This document shows positions 8,695-17,164 of a DNA stretch of 64,000 nt, piece after piece. Position 1 is the first letter of the stretch; the number at the start of each line of letters is the position of its first letter. The DNA comes from JABMOV01 sp964654545. GTDB lineage: Bacteria; Fidelibacterota; Marinisomatia; Marinisomatales; JABMOV01. The notes beneath the pieces were generated by a model that was not told where the DNA came from, ran no database searches, and was given only the letters and a program-made list of their open reading frames with translations. Position numbers and translations under genes: made by a program. The stretch is from NCBI GenBank assembly GCA_964654545.1, contig CAZZIU010000003.1:82194-146193 (forward strand), in the 5' to 3' direction.

Positions 8695-10050
8695 ATGTTT
8701 AAAAAAATCCTCATAGCAAACCGTGGGGAAATTGCACTCCGGATCATACGGGCGTGTCATGAACTTGGAATTAAGACCGTCGCCGTTTATTCTACTGCAG
8801 ATAATTTATCCTTACATGTCAAATTTGCCGATGAAGCAGTTTGTATCGGACCAGGCCCAAGCAGTGAAAGTTATCTGAATATTCCACGGATCATTGCAGC
8901 CGGTGAAATAACAAATGCCGATGCAATACATCCCGGTTATGGATTCTTGGCAGAGGATGCAAATTTTTCACGTATTTGTGCAGAAAACGATTTCACCTTT
9001 TTAGGTCCCACAGCAGATATAATCGATGCCATGGGGAATAAAGCACAGGCAAAAATGACCATGAAAAAGGCTGGTGTACCCGTAATTCCTGGTTCAGACG
9101 GTGTAGTAAAAGACCCTGAAGAAGCACTAAAACTGGCACAGAAAATGGGATATCCCGTAATGCTCAAGGCATCCGCTGGCGGCGGAGGTCGCGGAATGCG
9201 GCTTGTGAAAAAACCGGATGAAATGCAGTTGGCGTATCGAACTGCACATTCTGAAGCCATTACTGCCTTCAGCAATGGTGATTTATACATGGAAAAATTT
9301 GTGGAAAATCCACGACATATCGAAGTGCAGGTATTTGGCGATAGTTTTGGCAATGCTGTCGCACTGGGGGAACGGGAGTGTTCTATTCAACGTCGTCATC
9401 AAAAACTAGTGGAAGAATCCCCCTCAGCAGCAGTTGATGATCCGTTACGCAAGAAGATGTGTGCCATGGCAGTGAAAGCGGCAAAAGCAGTTAATTATTG
9501 CGGTGCCGGTACAATCGAATTTTTACTGGATAAACACAAACAATTTTATTTTATGGAAATGAATACCAGAATTCAGGTTGAGCACCCCATAACGGAAATG
9601 GTTACGGGGGTGGATCTGATTAAGCAGCAGATCAAAATGCATGCCAGGGAAAAATATCCCAAATTCTTGGAGAAAATTAAGTTGCGTGGGCATTCCATTG
9701 AGTGCAGGATTAATGCTGAAGATCCGTCCAAGAATTTTGCGCCGTCACCAGTTGAAATTACCAGTTACCATATGCCAGGTGGCAAAGGTGTGCGGGTTGA
9801 TTCTCATGTCTACGCCGGGTATAAAATCCCAACCTATTACGATTCAATGATTGGTAAACTTATCGTGTACGCCAGTGATCGGCAACGTGCCATCATTCGG
9901 ATGCAGAGGGCATTGGAAGAGACTATCATTGAAGGACCGAAAACAACGATACCTTTCCATCTTGCCATCATGAAAGATAAACGATTCCAGGACGGTGAAT
10001 TTGATACCAGTTTCCTGGAAAATTTCACATTCAATCCAAATGAAAATTAA
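8695..10050 (+). CDS. accC: acetyl-CoA carboxylase, biotin carboxylase subunit
   Basis: 451 residues. I chose the ATG at 8695 because it gives the canonical N-terminus MFKKILIANRGEIALR; an in-frame TTG lies one codon upstream. The ATP-grasp fold is complete: the Gly-rich loop ASAGGGGRGMRLV (around 161-173), the metal-binding FMEMNTRIQVEHPITE (around 285-300) and the C-terminal biotin carboxylase domain. It carboxylates the biotin on AccB using ATP and bicarbonate. It lies 3 bases after accB and must be co-transcribed with it. Confidence 0.97.
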   Translation: MFKKILIANRGEIALRIIRACHELGIKTVAVYSTADNLSLHVKFADEAVCIGPGPSSESYLNIPRIIAAGEITNADAIHPGYGFLAEDANFSRICAENDFTFLGPTADIIDAMGNKAQAKMTMKKAGVPVIPGSDGVVKDPEEALKLAQKMGYPVMLKASAGGGGRGMRLVKKPDEMQLAYRTAHSEAITAFSNGDLYMEKFVENPRHIEVQVFGDSFGNAVALGERECSIQRRHQKLVEESPSAAVDDPLRKKMCAMAVKAAKAVNYCGAGTIEFLLDKHKQFYFMEMNTRIQVEHPITEMVTGVDLIKQQIKMHAREKYPKFLEKIKLRGHSIECRINAEDPSKNFAPSPVEITSYHMPGGKGVRVDSHVYAGYKIPTYYDSMIGKLIVYASDRQRAIIRMQRALEETIIEGPKTTIPFHLAIMKDKRFQDGEFDTSFLENFTFNPNEN

Positions 10051-10062
10051 TCTGAGGTAAAC

Positions 10063-10437
10063 GTGAATATTCCCGAAAATTTAAAATACACCAAAGATCA
10101 TGAATGGGCAAAAATTGAAGGCGATTTCATAATAGTTGGAATTACTGATTTTGCTCAAAGTGAATTAGGGGACATTATTTTTGTTGAATATCCAGAAATC
10201 GGTCAAGAGGTATCAGCTGGTGATCCATTCGGCACTATTGAAGCCGTAAAAACAGTAGCTGATTTGTTCTCACCGGTGGATGGAACCATCCTTGCAGTAA
10301 ACGACGAAATCGAAGATGCTCCGGACGCGGTGAATACAGATCCCTATGGACGTGGTTGGCTGGTTAAAATATCTGTTGATTCTATGGGCGATGAATTGAT
10401 GACGGCTGATCATTACAAGGAATTCGTATCTCAGTAA
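10063..10437 (+). CDS. gcvH: glycine cleavage system H protein
   Basis: 124 residues from a GTG start preceded by TGAGG. The hybrid lipoyl motif GTIEAVKTVADL places the lipoylated lysine at residue 63, and the N-terminal YTKDHEWAKIEG is typical. H protein shuttles the aminomethyl group between the P, T and L proteins. gcvT lies 43 kb away at 53921 and gcvP is not in the window, so the system is dispersed. The stop codon overlaps the ATG of the following GGGP synthase by one base (TAATG), an odd partnership with no obvious metabolic link. Confidence 0.96.
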   Translation: MNIPENLKYTKDHEWAKIEGDFIIVGITDFAQSELGDIIFVEYPEIGQEVSAGDPFGTIEAVKTVADLFSPVDGTILAVNDEIEDAPDAVNTDPYGRGWLVKISVDSMGDELMTADHYKEFVSQ

Positions 10438-11192
10438 TGTGGGATCATACACAATCGGTATTTACCTATCTGAATGAGGTAAAAAATAAACGGCGGGCCG
10501 GGTATTTTGTATTGATTGATCCGGACCGAAAAAATTCTGATTCAATTGAGGCACGAGTGGAAGCTGCGAATAACCAGGATGTAGACGCAATTCTGGTTGG
10601 TGGTAGTCTTATGATGGATGGAAAATACCATCAGCGCGTTCAGAAAATTAAAAATCTCTCAGACATCCCTGTCATTTTTTTCCCAGGAGGTGTAAATCAA
10701 CTCAATGAGTATTACGATGCGATGTTTTTTATGTCCATATTATCCGGACGAAATCCGCATTATCTTATTGGCGAACAGGTTATTGCTGCCCCGCTGGTGA
10801 AAGATTGTGGAATAGAGACCATTCCCACAGCCTATTTACTGATACATGGTGGATCAACGACCACGGTTGAGTTTATGTCTGGTACGATGCCGATCCCAAA
10901 CGATCGATCCGATATTGCAGTCGCTCATAGCCTGGCTGCACAATATTTAGGAATGAAAATGGTTTATTTGGAAGCGGGTAGTGGAGCCAAATATCCAGTG
11001 GGAAATGAGTTGATCAAATCCGTCAAAGACAATACGGATGTTTTATTAACTGTGGGCGGTGGAATCAAAACACCAGATCAGGCTCGTGAACGTGTAAAGG
11101 CTGGAGCAGATTTTATTGTTACTGGTACTGTATTGGAATCAGATTCAGAAAATAATATTATGCAATCTTTTGCAGATGTAATTCATTCCTAA
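10437..11192 (+). CDS. geranylgeranylglyceryl phosphate synthase (GGGPS/PcrB family)
   Basis: 251 residues with a TIM-barrel pattern. Recognisable family features: the N-terminal LIDPDRK segment that binds Mg and glycerol-1-phosphate, YLEAGSGAKYPV near residues 180-191, and the phosphate-binding TVGGGIKTPDQA near 201-212, followed by ADFIVTGTVLE. The length and the tyrosine- and serine-rich active-site region fit the larger group of GGGPS enzymes rather than the smaller Firmicutes heptaprenyl PcrB proteins. In archaea this enzyme joins geranylgeranyl diphosphate to sn-glycerol-1-phosphate, the first ether-lipid step; related enzymes occur in Bacteroidetes and other FCB bacteria. Prenyl-chain length and the product here are unknown. 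The start overlaps the gcvH stop by one base. Confidence 0.85.
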   Translation: MWDHTQSVFTYLNEVKNKRRAGYFVLIDPDRKNSDSIEARVEAANNQDVDAILVGGSLMMDGKYHQRVQKIKNLSDIPVIFFPGGVNQLNEYYDAMFFMSILSGRNPHYLIGEQVIAAPLVKDCGIETIPTAYLLIHGGSTTTVEFMSGTMPIPNDRSDIAVAHSLAAQYLGMKMVYLEAGSGAKYPVGNELIKSVKDNTDVLLTVGGGIKTPDQARERVKAGADFIVTGTVLESDSENNIMQSFADVIHS

Positions 11193-11212
11193 GGGATGGC
11201 GAATAAAAACAT

Positions 11213-11782
11213 ATGAATTTAATTATCCGTAAGTCCATTGAAAACAATAGAATGATGGCAAATGCACTGTTGCATCAAAATTTAGATATTATTGAAACAA
11301 TAGCACAGATCATGTTGGAATGTTTAAAAAATGAGAATACCATTTTTTGGTGCGGGAATGGTGGTAGTGCGGGACAAGCGCAGCATTTGTCTGCAGAATT
11401 GGTTGGTGGTCTTACTAGTCATGATAGAAAACCGTTTAGATCCATTTCTTTAACAACGGACACTTCTTTTATAACCGCCTGGAGTAATGACACGTCTTAT
11501 GATTCAATTTTTTCTCGTCAGGTTGAAGGTTTGGGAAAAGCAGGAGATGTATTAATCGGGATAACTACCAGTGGGAATTCAGCAAATGTGATTCAGGCTT
11601 TTCAAAAAGCGAAAGAAATCGGTGTGGTAACAATAGCACTCACGGGCAAAACAGGTGGAAAAATCAAGGATACAGCTGATTATACCCTTGCCGTCCCTGA
11701 TACGGATACACAACGCATACAGGAAGGGCATATTCTGGTAGGTCACATTCTCTGTGAAATTGTAGAGAAAGAATTGTCCTGA
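11213..11782 (+). CDS. gmhA: phosphoheptose isomerase (SIS domain)
   Basis: 189 residues, typical for GmhA. The SIS domain contains the substrate-binding GNGGSAGQAQHLSAEL and, later, TTSGNSANVIQA and the C-terminal IQEGHILVGHILCE with the conserved glutamate and histidine of the active site. GmhA converts sedoheptulose 7-phosphate to D-glycero-D-manno-heptose 7-phosphate, the first step of ADP-heptose synthesis for the LPS core or other surface glycans. A GmhB-like phosphatase is encoded at 59641, but the HldE kinase/adenylyltransferase is not in this window. Confidence 0.93.
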   Translation: MNLIIRKSIENNRMMANALLHQNLDIIETIAQIMLECLKNENTIFWCGNGGSAGQAQHLSAELVGGLTSHDRKPFRSISLTTDTSFITAWSNDTSYDSIFSRQVEGLGKAGDVLIGITTSGNSANVIQAFQKAKEIGVVTIALTGKTGGKIKDTADYTLAVPDTDTQRIQEGHILVGHILCEIVEKELS

Positions 11783-11798
11783 TTCGCTACCTTCAAGC

Positions 11799-12692
11799 GT
11801 GGAAAATCATTTAAAAGACTACCTAATACAGTTACGAGTCGAAAAAAATCTCTCACCCAATTCAATCGCAGCTTATCAGCGCGATCTCAATAGGTACCTT
11901 GGTTACATCGAAAATGAATTATATCTATCTTCTGTTGACAAAATACAACACAGTCATATTCGTCAATATATTCGTGCGCTTCACAAAACCGGACTTGCTC
12001 CTGCTTCAGTAACTCGCTCATTTTCGTCTATTAAATCCTATCACCGGTTTTTGGTGGAAGAAAAAATCGCGGATAAGAATCCCATGGATGTAATGAATGC
12101 CCCAAAAATTCCTAAGAAACTCCCCAAAGTACTTACTATTGTAGAGGTCGAAAAAATTTTGAATGCAGTAGAGACTGAAAGCAAATTAGGTTTGCGTGAT
12201 ATGGCGGTACTTGAGATATTGTATTCCTGTGGATTACGCGTAAGTGAATGTTGCGAACTGAAACAGTCTGATTTTCTTGAGGAATTGGAATTGTTGCGGA
12301 TCCTGGGAAAAGGTAACAAGGAACGATTTGTACCTATTGGACCTCGTGGAATTGATCGTTTAATTCAGTATCTTTTACATGCCCGACCGCATTTTGTAAA
12401 AATTAACTCCGCACAGCCATGTATTTTTTTAAGTCGCAACGGGAAACCGTTAACCAGGATGATGGTTTGGAATATCATACAGAAATGGGCAGGTGAAGCA
12501 GGGATTGATAGATCAATTAGCCCCCATACTTTTCGTCATTCATTTGCCACCCATCTTTTAGAGGGAGGTGCGGACCTGCGCGCCGTCCAGGAAATGTTAG
12601 GGCACACGGATATAAGTACAACACAGATTTACACACATTTAGATAGGGCCTATTTAAAAGAAGTACATAAAACATTTCATCCCCGGTGGTAA
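11799..12692 (+). CDS. xerD: site-specific tyrosine recombinase XerC/XerD
   Basis: 297 residues from a GTG start. N-terminal SAM-like DNA-binding domain (1-95) and C-terminal catalytic domain with the complete set: Arg147 (SCGLRVSE), Lys171, His243 and Arg246 (SPHTFRHSFATHLL), His269 (LGHTDISTTQIYTH) and nucleophile Tyr278. Xer recombinases resolve chromosome dimers at dif during division with FtsK, which is also in this window (56071-58098). Length and lack of neighbouring mobile genes point to a housekeeping XerC/D rather than an integrase. Which of the two it is cannot be told without the partner gene. Confidence 0.92.
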   Translation: MENHLKDYLIQLRVEKNLSPNSIAAYQRDLNRYLGYIENELYLSSVDKIQHSHIRQYIRALHKTGLAPASVTRSFSSIKSYHRFLVEEKIADKNPMDVMNAPKIPKKLPKVLTIVEVEKILNAVETESKLGLRDMAVLEILYSCGLRVSECCELKQSDFLEELELLRILGKGNKERFVPIGPRGIDRLIQYLLHARPHFVKINSAQPCIFLSRNGKPLTRMMVWNIIQKWAGEAGIDRSISPHTFRHSFATHLLEGGADLRAVQEMLGHTDISTTQIYTHLDRAYLKEVHKTFHPRW

Positions 12693-12725
12693 ATTTTACC
12701 CCCGCTACACACGAAGAAAGATACA

Positions 12726-13355
12726 ATGTTATTCAGGTTACCAATTGAAGTTCTGGTTTTATTAATCCCGGTTTTAACGTTTGCGCTGGTGTTTCATGAG
12801 TTTGCCCATGCATGGGTAGCCCACAAACTGGGTGATGAGACAGCAGCCTACCATGGCAGACTTACGCTCAACCCTTTAGCACATTTGGATCCCATGGGGT
12901 CAATCATGATATTGTTTGTTGGGTTTGGTTGGGCAAAGCCGGTACCGGTCAATCCGGCCTTTTTTCAGAATCCAAGGCGGGATATGATGCTGGTAGCATC
13001 AGCCGGTCCGTTATCAAATCTGTTTCTGGCATTTGTGGGGGGCGTGATATTTCGAATTTCATTGTTAGGTGGAATGGAAAATGGGACATTTGGAACCATG
13101 TTATATATTTTTATTCAAATCAATATCATGTTGGCAATGTTTAATCTTATCCCCCTTCCACCTTTGGATGGGTCACAGATTTTTAACGGGATGATGGTTC
13201 GAAGGAACCCTGGTCTTGTTATGAAACTGCAGCAATATGGCCCACAAATATTATTCGGCTTGATTCTAATCGGTTATTTCACTCGTATATCTCCCATATG
13301 GATGATCATGAGCCCCTTTGTTAATTTCTTTATGTTTCTGTTTGCTGGTGTGTAA
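12726..13355 (+). CDS. site-2 protease family (M50) membrane metalloprotease
   Basis: 209 residues. The zinc-binding HEFAH is at residues 24-28 inside the first membrane segment, and the second motif NLIPLPPLDGSQIF (around 139-152) supplies the third ligand Asp. NPLAHLDPMGS and the KPVPVNPAFF loop mark the compact YwhC/Rv1735-type subgroup without a PDZ domain, so it is not RseP. About five or six membrane segments. Such enzymes cleave substrates within the membrane; the substrate is unknown. The next two reading frames follow closely. Confidence 0.9.
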   Translation: MLFRLPIEVLVLLIPVLTFALVFHEFAHAWVAHKLGDETAAYHGRLTLNPLAHLDPMGSIMILFVGFGWAKPVPVNPAFFQNPRRDMMLVASAGPLSNLFLAFVGGVIFRISLLGGMENGTFGTMLYIFIQINIMLAMFNLIPLPPLDGSQIFNGMMVRRNPGLVMKLQQYGPQILFGLILIGYFTRISPIWMIMSPFVNFFMFLFAGV

Positions 13356-13357
13356 AA

Positions 13358-13492
13358 TTGCGAGAAATAAAGTTTCGGAAAATATTACCTGATCGCCGTA
13401 AAAAAGGACGATCAACAGTGTGGATCGCCGGGATGACCGTCATTATCCTGTGGCTAATAATGTATTTGCAACGAATTGCATCCACCCAATAA
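13358..13492 (+). CDS. putative 44-residue single-pass membrane protein
   Basis: A small open frame starting with TTG two bases after the M50 protease stop and ending 11 bases before the ftcD start. It begins with a strongly basic segment (residues 3-18 rich in Lys and Arg), followed by a 20-residue hydrophobic stretch with Trp, Ile, Leu and Met (about 22-40) and a short Ser-Thr-Gln tail, a clear positive-inside transmembrane layout. The gapless fit between two genes and the sensible composition argue that it is real. There is no clear Shine-Dalgarno, so coupling to the protease gene would be needed. No family is recognised. Confidence 0.5.
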   Translation: MREIKFRKILPDRRKKGRSTVWIAGMTVIILWLIMYLQRIASTQ

Positions 13493-13503
13493 ATGAGGAA
13501 GAA

Positions 13504-15348
13504 ATGGCTTTAGTAGAATGTGTTCCCAATTTCAGTGAGGGCCGCGATAAAAATATTATTGATTCTATTACCGCAGCGATTACATCAGTAGAAGGAATTA
13601 CTCTACTGGATGTGGACCCAGGGAAAGATACAAATCGAACAGTCGTAACGATGGTAGGCGATATTCCAGCAGTGGAAGAGGCAGCTTTTAGAGGAATCCA
13701 GAAAGCCGCTGAACTTATTGATATGAATAAACATAAGGGGGCTCATCCACGGATGGGGGCGACGGATGTTTGCCCATTCATACCTGTAAATGAGGTCTCG
13801 ATTGATGATTGTATCGCCATGTCAAAGCGGGTTGGGGACCGTGTTGGTAAGGAGTTGAATATTCCTGTATATCTTTATGAACATTCTGCACAAAAACCGG
13901 ACCGTGTGAATCTGGCAAATATTCGTGAGGGTGAATATGAGGGATTAGCAAAGAAATTGCTAGACCCCAATTGGACGCCAGATTTTGGACCAAAACAAAT
14001 GCATCAGACAGCTGGCGCAGTAGTGATGGGCTGTCGTGAATTTCTAATTGCATACAATATTAACCTGAATACCCGAGACAAACGTCTTGCAACCGATATT
14101 GCATTTGAGCTTCGTGAAAAGGGTAGAACGATTCGTGAAAAATTGCCGGATTCAAACAATTATCTGGATGGAAAAATCATTAGATATAGTCACGCCAGCT
14201 ATCCATGTTCATACTGTTCTGAAGCATTTGCCAAGACAGCAGATCTCACAGAACATAGTCTGAAAGCCCATTCCTTCGATATAAAGGAATACTGGAAAAC
14301 GATTGGGTACGATGAAAAAAATCTAAAGGGAAAATCAGTAAAGCGACCGGGACATTTTAAAGATGTAAAAGCAATCGGATGGTATATCGATGAATTCAGG
14401 CGAGCACAAATTTCAATTAACTTTACAAACTATAAAACATCCACTATTCACGATGTTTTCAATAAAGCCTGTGAAATAGCTGAATCAAGAGGAGTCCGTG
14501 TTACGGGGAGTGAATTGGTTGGATTAATACCATTGGAAGCACTGTTAATGGCTGGTCGAGACTATTTAAACAAGCAGCAAAGAACGACTGGAATCCCGCA
14601 AAACATCATTGTCGAAACGGCAATTCAATCCCTTGGATTGGACGAATTAACACCTTTTAATCCAAAAGAAAAAATTATTGATTTTGCTGTAGAATCTGGC
14701 GATAGCGGAAACCTGATGCAATTAAAGGCCAAAGATTTTGTTGCGGAATGTTCCACAAATAGTCCAGCACCAGGGGGAGGAAGCGTTGCTGCAATGGCTG
14801 GCAGTTTAGGCGCTGCTCTTACGTCCATGGTGGCTGCATTAACACACGAAAAACCAGGCTTTAATGAAGTAAAACCGGCAATGCTTACTGTGGGAGAACA
14901 GTCGCAAAAAATCATGGATCGCCTCATCGTTCTTGTTGATGAAGATACGGAAGCGTTTAATCGTGTGATGGCGGCTAACCGATTGCCCGCTGAAAGCGAA
15001 AAAGAAAAAAATGAAAAAAAACGAGCAATTATGGCTGCGAATCATTATGCTGTTGAGATACCTCTAGAAGTTGCGAAACTTTCATGTGAAATGATGAAAT
15101 TGGCCAAAGAAATGGTGTTAAATGGAAATCCTAATTCAGTGAGTGATTCAGGTGTTGCCGGCGAAGTAGGGTTTGCGGCAGTTCGGGGTGCAATTCTAAA
15201 TGTATATATTAATATAGCAGGAATGAAAGACGATCCATCATTTTATGATAATATGAAGCGTGAAGCGCAAAATGTTTTGAAAGATTCAATAGTACTGCAT
15301 CAGGAAATATTTGATAAAACAATGGCAATTATTCAAGGGGACTCATGA
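13504..15348 (+). CDS. ftcD: bifunctional glutamate formimidoyltransferase / formimidotetrahydrofolate cyclodeaminase, with a C2H2 zinc-finger-like insert
   Basis: 614 residues from the ATG at 13504, chosen because it has a Shine-Dalgarno (GAGG, 13494) and the family N-terminus MALVECVPNFSEGRD; the frame is open further upstream but that region encodes the 44-residue peptide in another frame. Residues 1-180 are the N-terminal formiminotransferase subdomain (NKHKGAHPRMGATDVCPF), about 180-400 the C-terminal subdomain, and about 410-614 the cyclodeaminase (FVAECSTNSPAPGGGSVAA). It converts formimino-glutamate to 5,10-methenyl-THF in histidine catabolism. Between the two formiminotransferase subdomains sits an extra ~75 residues with Cys235, Cys238, His251 and His256 in a classical C2H2 spacing. 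No hut genes adjoin. Confidence 0.93.
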   Translation: MALVECVPNFSEGRDKNIIDSITAAITSVEGITLLDVDPGKDTNRTVVTMVGDIPAVEEAAFRGIQKAAELIDMNKHKGAHPRMGATDVCPFIPVNEVSIDDCIAMSKRVGDRVGKELNIPVYLYEHSAQKPDRVNLANIREGEYEGLAKKLLDPNWTPDFGPKQMHQTAGAVVMGCREFLIAYNINLNTRDKRLATDIAFELREKGRTIREKLPDSNNYLDGKIIRYSHASYPCSYCSEAFAKTADLTEHSLKAHSFDIKEYWKTIGYDEKNLKGKSVKRPGHFKDVKAIGWYIDEFRRAQISINFTNYKTSTIHDVFNKACEIAESRGVRVTGSELVGLIPLEALLMAGRDYLNKQQRTTGIPQNIIVETAIQSLGLDELTPFNPKEKIIDFAVESGDSGNLMQLKAKDFVAECSTNSPAPGGGSVAAMAGSLGAALTSMVAALTHEKPGFNEVKPAMLTVGEQSQKIMDRLIVLVDEDTEAFNRVMAANRLPAESEKEKNEKKRAIMAANHYAVEIPLEVAKLSCEMMKLAKEMVLNGNPNSVSDSGVAGEVGFAAVRGAILNVYINIAGMKDDPSFYDNMKREAQNVLKDSIVLHQEIFDKTMAIIQGDS

Positions 15349-17144
15349 GCAGAATTGCTCCCCTATCTGAAGACCTAAGGAACAAAATTTCTGCCGGTGA
15401 AGTGGTTGAACGTCCGGCATCCGTCGTAAAAGAATTGGTGGAAAATAGTGTTGATTCCGGTGCCACCCAGATTGAAATAGTGGTGGAACGGGGTGGCCAC
15501 CAATTGATCCAGGTAACGGATGATGGTAATGGCATTCCCAAAGACGATATTGCACTTTGTTTTCAACGTTATACCACGAGTAAAATATCAACCGTCGATG
15601 ATTTATTTCAGATTGGAACGTTGGGTTTCAGGGGGGAAGCTCTGGCAAGTATCGCTTCCGTATCCGAAGTATCCGTAATCACCTCTACCGGGAATTCAGA
15701 TGAAGCATGGACAGCATCAATAGTAGATGGTAAAATGGATGATGTTTTACCAGGGGCTGGTGAAAAGGGAACGCGCATTTCCATTTCGTCTCTGTTCTTC
15801 AATACACCTGCGCGAAAAAAATTCCTGAAATCCCCTAAGGTTGAACTGAGACATGTTGTTGATGTGGTGCAGCGCTACGCCCTATCGTATCCTGAGATTC
15901 GATTTGACCTTATCGCGGATGGTAAACAATTGCTTCAACTGATTCCAGCTCAAATAACAGATCGGATTAATGATATTTTTGATCCAACATACGCAAAAAA
16001 ATTATTACCTGTTGTTATTGATAAGGGAGATTATCATTTCGATGGATATATTGGAAATCTGGATTTGGTACGTTCACGCCCCGGGAGTCAATTTTTATTT
16101 TTAAACAGAAGATTTATTAAAGATCGTTTGCTCAATTCAGCCATCTATCATGGATTTCGTTCATTGATTAAAAGGGGTGAGTATCCGTTTTTTGTCCTCA
16201 ATATGTACATTCCCCATGGACAGGTAGATGTGAATGTACACCCAATGAAAACTGAGGTACGATTCCGCGATGAATGGCGTGTTTACCACTTATTAAAAAG
16301 TGGAGTGGAAGAAGCACTGAGCGATATAATTAAAACAATACCATCCTTTCATCCTGGTGCGGATCTACCATTGTCCACGAATCAATTAAGCTTTTCTCCT
16401 CCAATTCGTCCTCAGAATTCTGCACCGCACACATCGAACCTGAGTGCGGGTGTATCCATTCAACATGAAAATAGATCACCAGTACAAGAGGGTAGCCGTT
16501 ACAATCAATTTGAGGAATTGGAAAGAGCAAAATCGTACGTATCCGGATTGGCTGCAAGGACTGAATCATCTGGTAGCATTTCTACTGAGAATATCTGGCA
16601 GGTACACAACAAGTATATCATAGCACAAATTGACAGTGGTCTTGTCATCATTGATCAACATGTCGCACATGAAAGAATCCTTTACGAGGAGGCTATGACT
16701 GCCCTTGAGGATAAACCTTTACCATCACAAACACTTCTATTTCCTGAAATAATCACTTTTTCTGTTGAAGACTTTTCTGTCCTGGTGGATGTCATTCCAT
16801 ACCTGGAGAAAATTGGATTTCGAATGAAAGAGGGCGGTAAAAACACGGTTAGAATAGAAGCAGTCCCTACTGAAATCGGCTGGGGAAGTGAAAAGCAGGT
16901 AATGCTGGATATAATTGATCATTATATTAGTCACCAGAAAGAATATTCTTCTTTTCAGGAAAATCTATCTGCATCTTATGCTTGTCATGCAGCAGTAAAG
17001 GCAGGAGATCCGCTAACAATAGAGGAAATGCAGGCGTTGGTTAATCGTCTGTTTGCAACAAAGCATCCCTATTATTGTCCTCACGGACGCCCAATTATCG
17101 TTCAAATGTCACTGGATGAATTGGATGAACGTTTCGAACGATAG
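15345..17144 (+). CDS. mutL: DNA mismatch repair protein MutL
   Basis: 599 residues; the ATG overlaps the ftcD stop (ATGA). The N-terminal GHKL ATPase shows the MutL motifs (around residues 30-110: ELVENSVDSGA, DDGNGIP, LGFRGEALASI) and LFFNTPARKKFLKS. After a variable linker (about 330-400), the C-terminal domain has DQHVAHERILYE, a one-residue variant of the DQHA(x)2E(x)4E endonuclease motif, plus ACHAAVKAG and CPHGRP. This identifies the nicking-competent type of MutL found in bacteria without MutH. The partner mutS lies at 27257. Confidence 0.97.
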   Translation: MSRIAPLSEDLRNKISAGEVVERPASVVKELVENSVDSGATQIEIVVERGGHQLIQVTDDGNGIPKDDIALCFQRYTTSKISTVDDLFQIGTLGFRGEALASIASVSEVSVITSTGNSDEAWTASIVDGKMDDVLPGAGEKGTRISISSLFFNTPARKKFLKSPKVELRHVVDVVQRYALSYPEIRFDLIADGKQLLQLIPAQITDRINDIFDPTYAKKLLPVVIDKGDYHFDGYIGNLDLVRSRPGSQFLFLNRRFIKDRLLNSAIYHGFRSLIKRGEYPFFVLNMYIPHGQVDVNVHPMKTEVRFRDEWRVYHLLKSGVEEALSDIIKTIPSFHPGADLPLSTNQLSFSPPIRPQNSAPHTSNLSAGVSIQHENRSPVQEGSRYNQFEELERAKSYVSGLAARTESSGSISTENIWQVHNKYIIAQIDSGLVIIDQHVAHERILYEEAMTALEDKPLPSQTLLFPEIITFSVEDFSVLVDVIPYLEKIGFRMKEGGKNTVRIEAVPTEIGWGSEKQVMLDIIDHYISHQKEYSSFQENLSASYACHAAVKAGDPLTIEEMQALVNRLFATKHPYYCPHGRPIIVQMSLDELDERFER

Positions 17145-17164
17145 CTAATACGTCACCAAATTAA

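Noticed and set aside
8937..9353. A 138-codon minus-strand frame inside accC
   Set aside because: Antisense shadow of a highly conserved enzyme; no start signal and no recognisable motif.
12688..12700. Palindrome GGTAAATTTTACC after xerD as a terminator
   Set aside because: Very AT-rich stem with no spacer loop and no T-tract; includes the xerD stop codon.
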